DNA of 64,000 bases from Brachynemurus nebulosus (lineage: Eukaryota > Arthropoda > Insecta > Neuroptera > Myrmeleontidae), in contig JAPWDM010000049.1 in the NCBI GenBank assembly GCA_035578155.1, positions 1,010,663 through 1,074,662 of the forward strand. The letters are read 5' to 3'. Below the pieces are notes generated by a model, which saw only the letters and a program-made list of their open reading frames with translations, searched no databases and was not told where the DNA came from. Each line of letters opens with the position of its first letter. Position 1 is the stretch's first letter. Shown piece by piece: positions 26,600-40,489 of the stretch. The translations under genes and the position numbers were made by a program.

Positions 26600-28490
26600 A
26601 CGAGACGAGTGGAGCTATTTATATTGACAATTTTGGCTTATATTTGTTATAGGTAATATTTTGCGCTTTAAGTGCATATTTGTGGAAAAGATTTGTCAGA
26701 CGTTTTAAAAAATTCACCTCGTCGTTCTATTCGAAAATAAAAAACTTCTTTTTGTATACTTAGCTTTGACATTTTTATTAGCCAGTATTTTTAAGTAATT
26801 AGGTATGTTTTATGTTGCTTAATATACTTAGTTAAACTAGAATTTGCAGTTAAAATTAAAAACTTTTAATAATAATGTTGCCATAAAATAATATTTCTTG
26901 AGTATCCTCAAGGGTACGTGTATCACACTTTGAGAGACGCTACGTGATGCAGCCGAAAATTATTTGAAAGAAATAGGTACATTGAGCTAGAAAGCACGTT
27001 GTGTCGTTAAATTTCCGAATTGTCAACATCAAAAATTAATACTAATGTCTAATAATCCAGGAAAAATGAATACAAGGCTCTATTATTGTGACAGGTAAAA
27101 GCTTGCTGGCTGGTTTTGTGTATACATTTACCTGTGCGTACACACACCACCAGTAGCGACATCTTTTGTTTGAAATGTAGATAGAGCATGGTATGTAAGA
27201 AAAATACGTGGGTATCTAATATAGGAAAAAGTTTTATGGTATGAGTTGTCGCAATATTCACCTTGTCTACCTGTCTGTGACGGCAAACGAGTGTGAAAAT
27301 GCCATAAAAGTAGGCGAGGGTAACATCGTACGTAGCACTCACCCTCACTTAGATATATTCACTAACCAACCACTGACAGTGCGTCATCGTATAGCCATGA
27401 TATAGAAAAGGAAACTATGGCTGCCTTTAATGTTTGTATGGTGTACAGACGTGGGTATACCAATACATTTAATGATTTTTAATTTATTTTTTCAGCAAAT
27501 TAATGTTAATTACTGTGTGATAAATTATATCGTTCCACGCGGAATTTTATATTGTGGCATTAAAATTTGTATTAAAAATAATCAGCATTGATTGAGGTAG
27601 TTGTTTTCGTTACTTTTTGTGCTCTATACTAAAATTTAAAAAAAAATAAATCGACTGAGGAATTTTTCTTCTTAGATAATGGGAAAAATTTAAATTTACA
27701 AGGAAAGGTATCCAACTGTATCTGTCAAAATTTTTTGAAACTTTGGTGGATTGAGATCTTATTAAATCTAATCCAAAGCCATATTTCGTTCGTGCCCATA
27801 AGCGGTTTCAGGGGGTGGAACTCACCCCCGAAAATTAGAGTTTTTTTCAATTTTCTTAAATATCTTGAAAATGGTATGAGCTTTGGTATATAAATACTGC
27901 GTTACGTCAACGTGTTCAAAATATTACCGACTCCCGGAGAAGCTTACGGCATAGACGCGCGGACTCTAATAATATTAATAAAGTATTAAAATTTTAGAGC
28001 TTCAACTAGTACGAAGAAAACGTTTTCTGATATATTAGTAAATTCCTTCTTTCTTTGGCAACCTATTTGTAAATTTTTTATTGAAAAATAAATAAATAAT
28101 TAATAAATTTACAAATTAAAAATTAAAAATATTTCAACACACTGTAATACTTTAAAACTTCTACTCTAAATAAAGTTACATTCTGTATGGAGTTTACAAT
28201 ACCTAAGATGAAATGATTTAGTCTATTATTAAATTTTGAAACAATCCCCTTTTAATTTACTTACAAAATTTACAGTTACTCATAGGAAAAACATCAAAAC
28301 TAATTTTTGTTTTTATTCAAAATTCAAACAAAAATAAATTCACTATGCCATTAAATTTCAAACAAGAGTAATATAACATGACGTAAAGATCGTCTATGAA
28401 CAACCTTTGAAAAAAAGAAATAATTTTCATTTTTCTCGACAAAAAAGCTCCGATGCCGTTTGACTATAATACATACACACATTATAAAGT
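26600..28490. other. Unassigned AT-rich stretch
   Basis: No gene is supported. The part around 27720-27985 has the style of an old dispersed repeat, and its end (TACCGACTCCCGGAGAAGCT) matches 6236-6260 with changes. Confidence 0.4.
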
Positions 28491-28491
28491 G

Positions 28492-28494
<3 letters not shown>

Positions 28495-28568
<74 letters not shown>
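28495..28568. repeat. (TA)n microsatellite
   Basis: About 36 TA units, followed by TGTATGTATGC. Confidence 0.95.
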
Positions 28569-28569
<1 letters not shown>

Positions 28570-28578
<9 letters not shown>

Positions 28579-31158
28579 CATTTAAAGTACGTGCTTAAGA
28601 GAAAAATCAAAAACAACATATGAAAATCTTAACTCTGTGTACCTAAGTATGTTTCTATAAACGGTTAATATAATATTTAAAAATGCGGTAATAATTTTAT
28701 TCCTTGATAATTAATAGTTTACCCACTGAGTTCACAAGGACTGCAGCGTTTAGGAAAATGTACGTTTTAAAGATGGGACTGGATATTTTCTGGTATTTTC
28801 TAATATTGAGCAATTATGAAGCGAGAAAGAGTAAACCGAAACACAGTTTATATTTGAACACTAGAAACCCTATAACAGCTAACTATTGCTAACTAAATTG
28901 GTATGGTCGCAACTCTATACTTATATTGATTTACATTCTTGGGAACAGTGAACTTCATAGGTAGTGCATTAGACGTATCTAAAACACACGCTTCAAAAAT
29001 ATTTTCAAGGTTTTTAAGTTTTTCAAACACCTTTATTTAATATAGGTAATCGTATATAATCGTTTTATCGCCTATTCACAATTTTTATATTAGTTGTGTC
29101 TGTCTACTGGGCCTATTTTGACGCCTAAACGATTACGTTTATATAAAGGTCTTAAGTCGTAATGATTTTATTATTAAATAAATCAAAGTGTTTCTTATTT
29201 TTCTAAAAATACTCCAATTTTTTAATTTTTTCTTTATAAATTCCCTTGAACCCATAGATTAATAATCGGCCTCGTAGGAAATTCAGTATTAATGAACTGG
29301 TGATTATTCTTAGATAATTAACAAATAAAAATTATGTACATAATTCTGTACCTGAGAAGCATAAAACTGTAAGTGCCAAATTGCCAAGTTTACAAGATAT
29401 GAATTTTTTGGTCAATTACACTGTTCCGCTTACGGATTTTTTCAAAAATATGGTATCATAAAATTGCACATCTCAAATAGTTTTAGGTTAGCTCAGTTAT
29501 AGCTCAGTTACAGTTTGATCACTTTATAGAGGCGAACATTCTTAAACATTTTTTGAACAAAAAAAAACGTCTTTTCACTTTCTTCGGGTCCCTAATCGAG
29601 GCTGAGGACCTCTCACCTTCCCTATCCTCTCGCCGGCTCTGCAAATACTGTAGGATAGTGTAAAAATTTAAAAATTGTAAAAAATGGAGTTACAATGTTA
29701 TGCTTATCAGGTACAGATTATAATAGGAACTTGTCGAATGAGCAGAAAAGTAAATTAATGTTTAAAATATTCAGTTAAAATATTTCATGAACTGTGCAGT
29801 GTAGCCACTTTTCTATAAAAAGCGAGTATGGAATTCTCTATAACAAATCTTTGCAATTGCTGATTTTCCATTTGCTATGACTTAATTGTGTTTATTAATT
29901 GGATTATGAGTACGTTAACTGTGAAGTTTGCCTCAATTAAGAAAATTAATATCCATAAATACGGTTATATTTTACAAAATTTAGAAATTTAAATCCAAAC
30001 ATTGATTTAATTATTTAAAATGAACGACAATAACCAAACTGAATACAAATGTAATTTAGAATATCGATAATCGTTATATGCGATCCTATATGTAACCAAT
30101 CTGCGCAAAATTATCCGAGATTTTACCGAGTCGTGACTAGAAAAAACTGAAAAATGTCGGTATTCATGGTAAGATTTTTAACTATATTAGGAATGTTATC
30201 TACACCTTGTTGCGGAACGCGGTGTTTGGTCTGAATTGCGCAACGGATAATTGTTTATTGACCACGAAACACAAAACAAAAATGAGAGATGCTTATTGAA
30301 ATTACATTGTTTAAAAATATCAAATTAGTTCTTCAAAAATACATCTGATCTGTTTAGTGGTCAAAACATCTCTGCCTTTCTGGTGCGGTGTGCCCCATCG
30401 CACCGACATCTCTTATCATCATAGCCATTAACATAATTCGGGTATTCCCCGTATACACATGTGCATTTTATTCAAAATCTATTATGTCGTTATCAAACTT
30501 AATACTTAATTGTTATAACGTCTGACTTATGTCGTCTGCATAATACTTTACACAATTTCATGTTTGCTGAAATTCCACGACAACCTGTTTAATTAAAATC
30601 GTTTTGTAATAAAAATCGTGATATTATTTTTAACTATTCGAGCTTAGATTGACCATGAATTTTGAGGTATGTAGAACGGAAACTTTTCTGCCGCGAGCCT
30701 GATTCACGCATTTTCGGATTTAGTTTAGTATTTTACAAAAATAAGTAATGTAGCTTTTAAAAAAATTTGTATCTTGCTAAAATTAATTAATCTTTTTGCG
30801 AAGTGTATAGTAATTTTTGGCAATTATTTGCCTATCCCATCTCTAATTTATTTACATAACTTGCATTAACAAGTACTTGTAAAAATATTGAAGGTTATAT
30901 TAAAAAAGAAGTGGATAGCATATTAAATTTTCCATCTAGCTTACTCCATCGTTACCATCGCAATAATTTCGTTTTTTTCTTGTTTCGCATATAAACATTT
31001 TTTTTTATTATTATTTTAATTTTACCTGAATGAAAGGATTAAATAAAATTAACGTAATTTTTAATTTGAAAGGACAAATTTGTATTTTATTTTTACAAAA
31101 ACCTATTTATCTACACCGGGATAGCGGGAAAATAGTTTTTTCTCTTTTTAAAATTTAT
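28570..31158. other. Unassigned AT-rich stretch
   Basis: No reading frame with recognisable homology and no RNA gene is seen. A GC-richer phrase near 29580-29645 may be the end of an old DNA transposon, but no partner end with a matching duplication was found. Confidence 0.4.
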
Positions 31159-31161
31159 ATA

Positions 31162-31940
31162 CACTAGCGGAAAAAATTAAAGGATCAAAAAAAATTCCAA
31201 AGAACCAAAAGAACGATCCTTTGTCTTTTCAAAAATTCAATCGAATGAAACAAAAAAACGGCTGGATGGATTAGATTGAAACTCGGTGAGGTTTTTGGGG
31301 GTACATTGAACTGTAAAAGGCACACTTAATATTAAGGGTTTGCTCGATATTTTTAATTTAACGCTTGATCGTCCAAAAAGACACCAAAAGCTCGTTTTTT
31401 CTTGTAGAGTATGCAAAGTATACTCTCAAATTCATGTAGAGTATGCAAAAAAAATATTTTCTGAAAAAACAATGGCTAATCCTTGTAGAGAATTTATTCG
31501 AGTTTCTAAAACCCATCTTCAATTTTCTGTGTGATCATTGGTTGCTGAGATATCGATGGTCAAAGACGAAATGGTCCTTTTCCATTCAAAGCCCGATATC
31601 TCAGCAAGAAGTGGTCGCATAAAGATCTAAAGAAAAGTAAATTAAAGCTGAATGAACAATTTATCCGGTTCATATGGTGGTTAAGTCGGAAAACTTTTTC
31701 CAAGTCCGTAGACCAAAAAAAAAAAAAAAAACCGAAAAAAATTCGAAAATTTTTTTTTCAGTGTATTTATTAGGATTGCGCGATACACGTTACTTTGAAA
31801 ATTTTTTTATCTCAAGATCTAGAAGCTAGAAACTTCCAGCTTTAAATTTCTTTGCTTACGACTCCGATACGGCCATTTTTCAGGAAGATACAGTCATTCG
31901 AAAAATCGCTAAAAGTTTGGAATTTTTTTTTGATCCGTTA

Positions 31941-31943
<3 letters not shown>
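31162..31943. mobile_element. Tc1/mariner-type MITE
   Basis: The left end CACTAGCGGA is preceded by TA (31160-31161). The right end TCCGTTACTG is followed by TA (31944-31945). The ends are imperfect inverted repeats, and a second inverted block GGATCAAAAAAAATTCC/GGAATTTTTTTTTGATCC lies just inside. A TA duplication with short terminal repeats fits a Tc1/mariner-mobilised element. It has no transposase. The right TA is the first unit of a (TA)n array. Confidence 0.6.

Positions 31944-32002
<59 letters not shown>
31944..32002. repeat. (TA)n microsatellite
   Basis: About 29 TA units directly abutting the right end of the Tc1-type MITE. Confidence 0.9.
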
Positions 32003-32005
<3 letters not shown>

Positions 32006-32480
32006 AATACAGTGGTAAAAGATAGATTTCCTCTATTACCAGAGGCGTGCGGTAGGGATGGATACTTTCATTTAACCCCCTACAATTTACGCCACTGTCG
32101 TAATAATTGTTTCTGCATGTTTTTTTGATTCTTCGTCCCTTTCTACGTAAATATCATCCTCTTGTCTCAATACGACAGAATGAGTAGTTTTCGAGTTATT
32201 TGCATTTAAAGGTAATGTTTAAAATATCCATTTTTGTTTTATTGCTTATTTAACCACTGTTTAAAGTAACCTAATATGTGTAAACTCTTTGCCAAGTAAG
32301 AACAAAAAATATTGGAAAGTGTCAAAAATATGGGCTAAAATCATTTAAATTAGAATATTTAAAATAAAACAGCCTATATCTCGGTTAGGAGGAATATTTT
32401 ATTTAAGTGTTTTGGCTTAAATCTTCATATTTCGTGCTAAGGTTTCTCCAATTACTATATGGATAATTCTTAAGGAAACA

Positions 32481-32481
<1 letters not shown>

Positions 32482-32545
<64 letters not shown>

Positions 32546-32550
32546 CTATC

Positions 32551-32588
<38 letters not shown>

Positions 32589-32600
32589 TATGTATCTATC

Positions 32601-32694
<94 letters not shown>
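32482..32694. repeat. (TA)n array with TGTATCTATC interruptions
   Basis: The TA repeats are broken twice by TGTATCTATCTA near 32540 and 32590, showing internal duplication of a ~50-base segment. Confidence 0.9.
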
Positions 32695-32957
32695 CAATCA
32701 ATTAAATGTTATTTGTAGATATCAATTTTAAAAAGAGAAAAAACTATTTTCCCGTTATACAATATTATTTTAATTGTTAGACCAATATAAAAATAGGCTG
32801 TCTGTATTGTTCTGTTTTATATTTAAAAAAAAAATTAAAATTTGTTTGTTACAAATTTGAAAAAATCCTATTATAAAAAATTAAATACTCTTTGATTATT
32901 ATATAGTCATTTTTAACCAATAGAGTTGTAGGTGCCTATAAGTGGTTATAGTTTGTT

Positions 32958-33064
32958 TTTATGTTTGGAATACGAGCATCATATTTCCTTCTCTGTTTTA
33001 CAGAATAGTGGAAAACATGTGGAAAACAGAGACAGAGATATGGTGAGTATATTCCAAACATAAT
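32958..33064. repeat. Foldback repeat, ~38-bp arms
   Basis: ATGTTTGGAATA (from 32960) and TCTCTGTTTT are repeated inverted as AAAACAGAGA and TATTCCAAACAT (ending at 33062). The arms are imperfect in the middle. Small MITE-like hairpin of unknown family. Confidence 0.7.
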
Positions 33065-33789
33065 TATACCTAAATGTGTGTAATAGGAAAACTACCAGTT
33101 CCTAAATAGGGGAAGTTTGGCAAAATAATGCTCGGGACAGAGCGGCAAAAGTGCTTGTGCCAGTCGCGGCGGTAGCGGGCCGGCAGGGCCCGCGTAGCGG
33201 GTTGGCCCCGGGCATATTGGGGGCCCCCAAGACAGCAGGAAAAAATAATTTTTTATATTAACTGTACTGATTTTATAGATTTTAATTTTAATTTTATTGT
33301 ATTCTAACTGTACCAATTCAATCTTTTTTAACCGATCCATATTATTTTTTTTATTTTTCATGGACAATATGTAGACAACCAATAACTTTTACCAATAAAT
33401 TCCAGGTTCTCCGAGCAAACGTAATTGCGGCGTACATAAAAAAAGTTGTCATTTAGAGACGTCCAACAGTGTTTATAAGGTTTCAGTTAACAGTTGCATG
33501 TGAAAATATTGCATTAATGCTACAATGGGGTGTACCAGTTGAAATACTCATTTCACTTACAAATTTTACAGTTTTGAAGAAGAAAACACATGACAAGCAG
33601 CATATGGGCTAGTTTCAAAGGACTATTATACCCTTGAATAAAAATTCCAGATCTTTTTGATTTTATTATTTATAAGTATATCTATAATAGATATTAAAAA
33701 AGTTTGTTTGACACGCTTTTGGTAAAATATGATATTTGCAGCCAGTAGGTCATAAAACAATAAAAATAATATTAACAATACATAACTAT

Positions 33790-34300
33790 AAAATACCCCT
33801 GTCGCAGCATCTGCATAACATAGCGAATTTCCAAAAATTGGGCACTGGCGGATCTCATCTAAGAACTGTACCTATTTAAAATAGTTTAGCTTTCTAACAG
33901 TAAAAGATTTTTTAAAATCGGCTGGGTAATTAGTTTTGATATTTTTGGGACCCAAGAACCCGAACGGACTTTGTGCAGCATAGTTGTATTCATCTAAAAT
34001 AATTTAGTTCTCTAACAGTGAAAAAATTTTCAAAATCGGTCGGTTAGTTTATTTCTTACAATAATGGGATCAGTAAACCCTGGCGGAACTCATACAACAT
34101 AACCTTTATTCATCTAAAATAATTTTAGTAAAAAGTTTATCCTAACAGTAAAAAACGGGTCCTAGGGATCTCATATAACTTATGGTAGTCCGTAAGGTTC
34201 TTGTGGACATCATTTAATTACTTAATGAATTCAAACACTTCAACTTACTAACGGTGAAAAAATTTTCAAAATTTTCGACATTCGCTAAAAAAATCATTGA
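33790..34300. repeat. Inverted copy of the ~120-bp-unit dispersed repeat
   Basis: Read on the minus strand, this matches 20.2-21.6 kb: the right-part landmarks GCATCTGCATAACATAGCG, the GGACCCAAGAACCCGAACGG phrase and several AGTGAAAAAATTTTCAAAATCGG unit joints are present. It lies inside the hAT-like element. Confidence 0.65.
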
Positions 34301-34637
34301 AAAATATTTGATATGTTTCGATCAATTAATGGTCAACATCAGCAAATAAAAGTTACTCAAATCGAAGAAAAGAATGAGTTATTTGTCCGTAGAAATTAAA
34401 ATACAAATTCTGAAAACGAGCAAAGAAATATTGGAAAAACTAGATCTGCAAAACATTCTGACAAATAAGACTACCCAACTAATACTCGCCAATTTGAATG
34501 AAACTTAACATACTTATTAAACAGCGAAAAATATTAAATACGTGTTTTTTATTTCGGCTAAATACGCTTTTTTGGGGTAGAAAACACCATTCAACCCCTG
34601 TAGATGGAAACAGTTATAGCTAAATATTTTTGAAACG

Positions 34638-35368
34638 ACATATTTTCTGAAAAAAGGGCTGAGTACCAAATTTGTAAAATTTAAAGTGATGCACTTGATA
34701 GTGGCCTTGAAGTCGACCTTGAAATCGAGGTCGCTTTCAAGGTCAGTTGAAAATGATTAGCCGTTGCCGAACTTTGACCATATCCTGTACCTATAAGCAG
34801 TAATTTCATGTATTGACTCAATCTATCTTCAAAATTGATTTGTTGCGTTATTTTTCTAAAATAAAAAAAAAAATAAAAAACCTGACGAAATGGAAAAATA
34901 GGCGCAAATTTATAGAAAAAATTAGAAGAAAACATTTTTGTAAGTAATTTTAGAAGTAAAGTTAAGAAAAGATTTAATATCACTCCAATTGTAAGTTAAA
35001 CATTAACTTTATGTTATATTAGAAATTTTCAAAATTTTTTAAAATTTTTATTGCTACTCTGTAGTTATCATATTAGGAATTCAATTGAACATATGATTAA
35101 CTATTATTTTTCCGATTGCGATTGAGCAAGTATTTTTCAAAATTACTTCTTGATTACTTATTTTCTATCTTGCATGTGAAATTCGTTCGAATATACTTTG
35201 AACCATTTAGGGATGAAAAGTAAACTACTCCTTTTGAAAAATATTAAATGATTTTCAAATGACTTTGGAAATTGACTCCAAGGTCAACTTCAAAGTTATC
35301 ATCAAGTGCATCATTTTGAACTCTATAACTTTGGTCCTAAGCACTTTTTCAGAAAATATATCGTACCA
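34638..35368. repeat. Long-span inverted repeat (~110-bp arms)
   Basis: The left arm (about 34638-34760; ...TTTTCTGAAAAAAGGGCTGAG... GATGCACTTGAT...TCAAGGTCAGTT) is mirrored by the right arm (about 35252-35368; ...GACTCCAAGGTCAACTTC...ATCAAGTGCATCATTTTGAA...TTTTTCAGAAAAT). Divergence is moderate. The ~490 bases between show no homology. Probably a nested foldback transposon. Confidence 0.6.
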
Positions 35369-37539
35369 TAATCCACTTCTATGTTGATTCCTGGCCTCTT
35401 TTACTGCGTTTCTAATATTTATGTCAATAAAAAAATGTGCTACCGTAGACAAGGATGAATAGGGACGCATTCAGACTTCACACCGTATTTTTTTGTATTT
35501 ATTTTATGAGTACCTAATCTTTAATATATTAAAAAATTACGCGAAGATGGTCACTTTATCACAGTATCCAAAAAAATTTAAAAATATTGGTGGTTTTTGA
35601 AAAATTAAAAAAAATCGTATAATTTCTTCTCTATGAAAAATTGGGGTTAAAAGAGACGAGAAAAGAGTAAATGGGGACAACCCGTAGGGTCGACCAAAAT
35701 TGAAATTCTAATATAAAATAATTTCGAACTCTTTGCATTTATACATTCAAAAAAAAATAATAGGTACCTGATGATTTTCTGTAAAAATAAACGTAGAATC
35801 TAAAATAAAGTTTATATAGCCCTGTCGTTTACCCCTAAGTTTATATTCCTCCTATTCTTATTTTAGTTCAAAAGATAATTTTTCAAAAGACTACAAGACA
35901 TAATAATTAATAACAGTGAGATTCTACGTCCGTTTTTCAGACTTTTGTCTAATACATACGCCACCTAGAATTTTTTTTATCTACAAAAACATCAGTCTAC
36001 AGAATTCAATTTATTAGTTAGGAAAATAATTCAAATATGTATCACTAACAATAAATGTCTTAAATGAGTTTAAAAAATCAAAAGGATACTGTTTATTAAA
36101 TTGCGTAAGATCTAACACCGACTATTTAAAAGTGGTCAAGTGGGAGTAAGCTAGTAAATGCAATAATAGATATGACGAATTTATAAGGATTTTCTTGTAC
36201 AACAAAATCTTAAAAATATGGGAACGCGTACTTTTTTTTCGTTAATTGTGTTTTATTTTTTTGCACAAAATTTTAAAAATACTTTATTTTCTTAAGAAAG
36301 GGAGGCAACTTTAATCACAGATATACCTATGAAAAGTTTTTGGTAATCCGGGAAAAACGAAAACACTTTTTAAAATTTTTTTATTGTTAAAATCGAAATG
36401 TTCTTTTAAAGAGGGTTAAAATTACCATATTTTACAAAAAAATGTTGACACAATCACTCCCTAACTAACTAGCTTTACTTAATATTAGAAAATTGAGAAA
36501 AAACACGTCAATTAGATTTTCTTACACAGATTTTATTTGTTATATAATTCAAAAGGATATTTTAAAAATGTGTATGAATGGCTTTCATTAAATAAATTTC
36601 AATATATTTTCCATTTATTTTAACAGTGGAATGTCCTTATTAGTGGCTATACTTTCGGTTTGGAGCGAGTTAGACAACGATTTTCTTCTAAAACCAAATT
36701 TAATAATTAATTAAAGAAATAAAAAAAAACTTTGTGGATTTCCTACCTTTCAAATATAATCTTTATTGTATGTAAAAATGTTATTACATTTTTTCAAAAA
36801 ACTGTATGTAAACTGTAAAATTTTCTTTACAGATATGTTAAAATAGATAAATGTTTCCTTTTTAATTTATTTTTAACTCTTTTTAAATGATTCACCTTAA
36901 AATATTTTAATATTTCTTAATCGAAATTTCATAAAAGAATGTGTCAAAATTTAAAAAAAATTTTTTGTTAAAAAAAAAAATTGAATCTGCAAAATTATTT
37001 AATACTAGAATACTTTGTTTATACAATTCTAATCATAACTGTATTGTCAACTGGATAGAAAATTACGTAAAAATATTATTGTTTGAATATGATTTAACGT
37101 AATTTTTATGCGATTGAAGCAAACTCTTATTAATTTTAGGATGGTGTAAACATAATCTAAATTCTGATCATATCACATAACAGAAATCGTCGGGAGTATT
37201 TTTCTAAAAAAAAAAATGGAACAGAGATACATTATAAAAACATTTAACTGACAGAGAAATAGAATATAGCCGAATCGTTAAATTGGATTAAAAAAATCAT
37301 GACACGCTGCTTATAAAGCGGTTTTTTTCGAATTTAGTTCGCAAAAAATGAGACAGAAAAAAAAAGAATGCGAGTGCGAGTGGAATGGAGAACGACATAT
37401 TTCCTAGTTTTTCTCGAAAAGTAAGTAATGTAGAGCAACGGTTTAAAAACATTTTTTACGTAATTTGGCTTTTTCTTCCGATTGGTGAAAAAAAATTTGA
37501 ATAATTGCTTAATTCTGGCAAAAAACTCATTTTGTTGAC

Positions 37540-37678
37540 AAAAAATGCCCGGAAAACCCACTTCTGGGCATCCGACGTGTCTGGCTAACGAATTCGTCCA
37601 ACGATTTGGAAAATCGAATTTGCACACAAAATTTCATAAGCATCAAACGTTTCGTTCGAGAGTTATCGCGCGGATACT

Positions 37679-37753
<75 letters not shown>

Positions 37754-37755
37754 TT
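37540..37755. repeat. Microsatellite-linked dispersed repeat, copy 2
   Basis: The inverse of 19.54-19.70 kb: CCGGAAAACCCACTTCTGGG through GTTTCGTTCGAGAGTTATCG, then a (TA)n run at 37681-37751. The microsatellite is (TG)n in the other copy. Confidence 0.6.
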
Positions 37756-38328
37756 AAATTTTAGTGAATATCATTTTCGTATTCTAGGGACCTCAAAACA
37801 TATTTCTGTTATGGTCCCAGGCTTAGGTCGCATCATGACACCTGCTGTAAAAGCTGAATTTCCAGTTTTGGAAATTCGCTAAAAAAAACGATAGGTTTAG
37901 AACTTTAAAAATTAAACAACAATGCACCAGATGTAAAATTTTGAAAATTTTCTTACTTGCCAAAAAAGTCAAACAGTATATAATTATTTGTCTCAGTACT
38001 TCAAAGTTTTATTACTCTAAACGTGTCTAAACGTACATATTTTTTGAAAGGTTTTATTACCCCAACTTTAATCAGTTTGTCGGATAAATAGATTGGTCAT
38101 GATAGAATTTACTTACATGAATCATGGTATATGTATATTTGATGTGTACCGTTAGCTACCCTCACGGCTCACCTAACGGTCTATTGCCTTTTGCCCTTTC
38201 TGTTATCGCTCTCCCTTCCTGCCGACTCATTCTGCTGATTACAAACATTTTTTCACCCCTAAGAAAGGGCCCCTACGAAAATCTTGCGGGAGGGCCCCAA
38301 AGGCCTTAGCGCCGCTACTGGCTTGTGC

Positions 38329-40480
38329 GCATGACAAGTAAATATTTGCCAGTCGATAATAATACCATTCGGTCGTTATTCAGTCACCTTGCTTGAGTCA
38401 GTGTGAAAAGAACGTGTTGCTGTAAGTTTTAGTGTCACTGTTATAAAAAAAAAAAATTCTGTGTATTTTTATTCAGATCACTCGTTTGTGCATCAAGGAG
38501 GCGCATATTTGTTCACGCTGCATCCCTGAATAAATGAAATTCTTTATTTTGCTTTATTTCAGGTTCGGAGTAAAATGGGAAATTTGACACTTTTTAATTG
38601 TTTCCTATTTGTCAAAAAAATTATTTGATTAACTTAAAAATACAAATGATTATTGTAAGTAACAGTAGAAATATTGTGCGCTATTCATAAAGGATTTAAG
38701 ACAAAGCTAAGATCAATCTTAGCTAAGATAAAAATTAACTTATTCATAGACGACTTTAGGTTGGATTTAACGCTAAATCCAATCTTATCTCTTGCATAAA
38801 TTTAAAATAAGCAAATGGCAAACTTAAGTCCATCTTAAATATATGTTTACATGAAATGTTTTGACATTTGGATATTTTATCAAATTTGAAAGATTTTTGT
38901 CGAATAAAAATATAAAATATATGTAATTAAATATTTATATTAAGTACTGATGTAATAAATATTTTAAATGTGAGTAGATTGAAAGAAAAATTGAATCAAA
39001 TTTACTTAGTTTCATAAGTAATTCAACCTCTAAATATTTTCAGTTGCAAAAAAATTTTCATGTGCGACGAAAATATCGATTTGCAGCATGTGTTTAACGA
39101 AAAACCTACCATTTTATAGATAACTAATTAAAAATTATGTGAAAAAACAGAAAAACTAAGGAATTATTACTTACTTCTGTGACAGAATATTTTGACTTCA
39201 AACCCTTCCTACTTACATTTTTTGTGTAAGAACGTATACGTATTTTTATTTTTAATGTAAATATTTATAAACAAAACGGTAATTGAACATAATATTTTAC
39301 TATATTTTAGTTAATTTTAATTTATTATGATATTTTCTTTTAGTTAAGAGGTTTCCGGAGGTTTTTCCTTTTAATTAATCCACACGTAACATTATCTATT
39401 CCATTCTAGCGTTAACTTTTACGTTTAGAAATCGACATTTCTAAAATTTCCTTTTTGTTTTTGCTAGAAAATTTCATTTTTTCTTGGAAAACTCAAAACC
39501 ATGTTATATTCAATTATATATTTATTGAACTGATATTACGATCCAATTCGAACATATTTATTATGTCGTGGTACCTTCACCGTGTACGCTGATATGATGA
39601 ATGAGTATAACAATAGTGTCCAACAATACATAATAAATATTGTTGTAATAATGATATCTCACTCCGATGAACGACTAGCGACCGAAACGACCGAGTTGGT
39701 TAGCAATCCATCATCAATATAATATTTCATATTTTGTTCTCCACAATATCTCCATTGCATTGCTGCCAACCAGAGCAACCAATCTACGTTGACTGACTGT
39801 TTGTTGAACGTATACAGCCGACAGCGGGCGTGTAGAACGTAGAACCAACAAGTGACAACTCATAAATAATAAAGTTCCCAACATCTTATAATGGATAAGT
39901 GGAAGAAAATTCAATTATAAATATATTAACAACTGTGATGACTATAAAAATTTGTTATTTACAAAAATTTGGTTTATTTATTTTTTTTTTATTAAGATAA
40001 ATGATATTTCAAACTTTATTCGAAATTAAGTTTTATCCTTATTCATTTATTATTTTGACATGTTGTTATGTTAGACGCGAAAAAGAAAAAAAATTGTTGT
40101 AATTCGTACATCTGTATTTCAACCAAAATGTAATATATAACTTATTTAAAATATTTATTATCTGTTGGAGAAATATATTATCTATAGGAAGAGTAATTAT
40201 CCTGTCCGTTTATAATGGTGTATTCCACTGATTGTATGTACAGGACATATTTAAAATTTATTATCTTTTAATATTTAAATCAATAATTTTTCTTTTTAAT
40301 ATTAATTATTGTTTGTTAATGTTATTTTAATGGAAAAATTTAAAAGTTGTAATTAGGAACAGGTGGGCCGCAATATCATACAAATATCATGTATCTTGAG
40401 ACACCGCAATTACGGGTAACAACGTTTAGAGAATTCTACAAAATCCCTAGTATACATATTGACAATAAAATTAAATAATT
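38329..40480. other. Unassigned stretch between hAT-like and Dong/R4 elements
   Basis: No gene is supported. A self-similar region at about 38688-38850 carries inverted short phrases (TAGGTTGGATTTA / TAAATCCAATCTTA), suggesting a small MITE with a GCGCTATTCATAAA start, but its other end is unclear. Confidence 0.35.
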
Positions 40481-40489
40481 ACTATTTAT

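Larger units (their letters stand above)
33161..38320. mobile_element. hAT-like element, 5.16 kb, with 8-bp TSD
   Basis: The left end CAGTCGCGGCGGTA (33161) and right end TAGCGCCGCTACTG (38320) are inverted repeats matching at 12 of 14 positions. Both ends are followed inward by GC-rich sequence with GGGCCC motifs. The flanks carry an exact 8-bp duplication, GCTTGTGC, at 33153-33160 and 38321-38328. The CAG start, short terminal repeats and 8-bp duplication are the features of hAT transposons. No transposase frame is recognisable inside. The interior includes other repeats (33.79-34.30 kb, 34.64-35.37 kb, 37.5-37.75 kb), so it is a large non-autonomous or heavily invaded copy. Confidence 0.7.
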
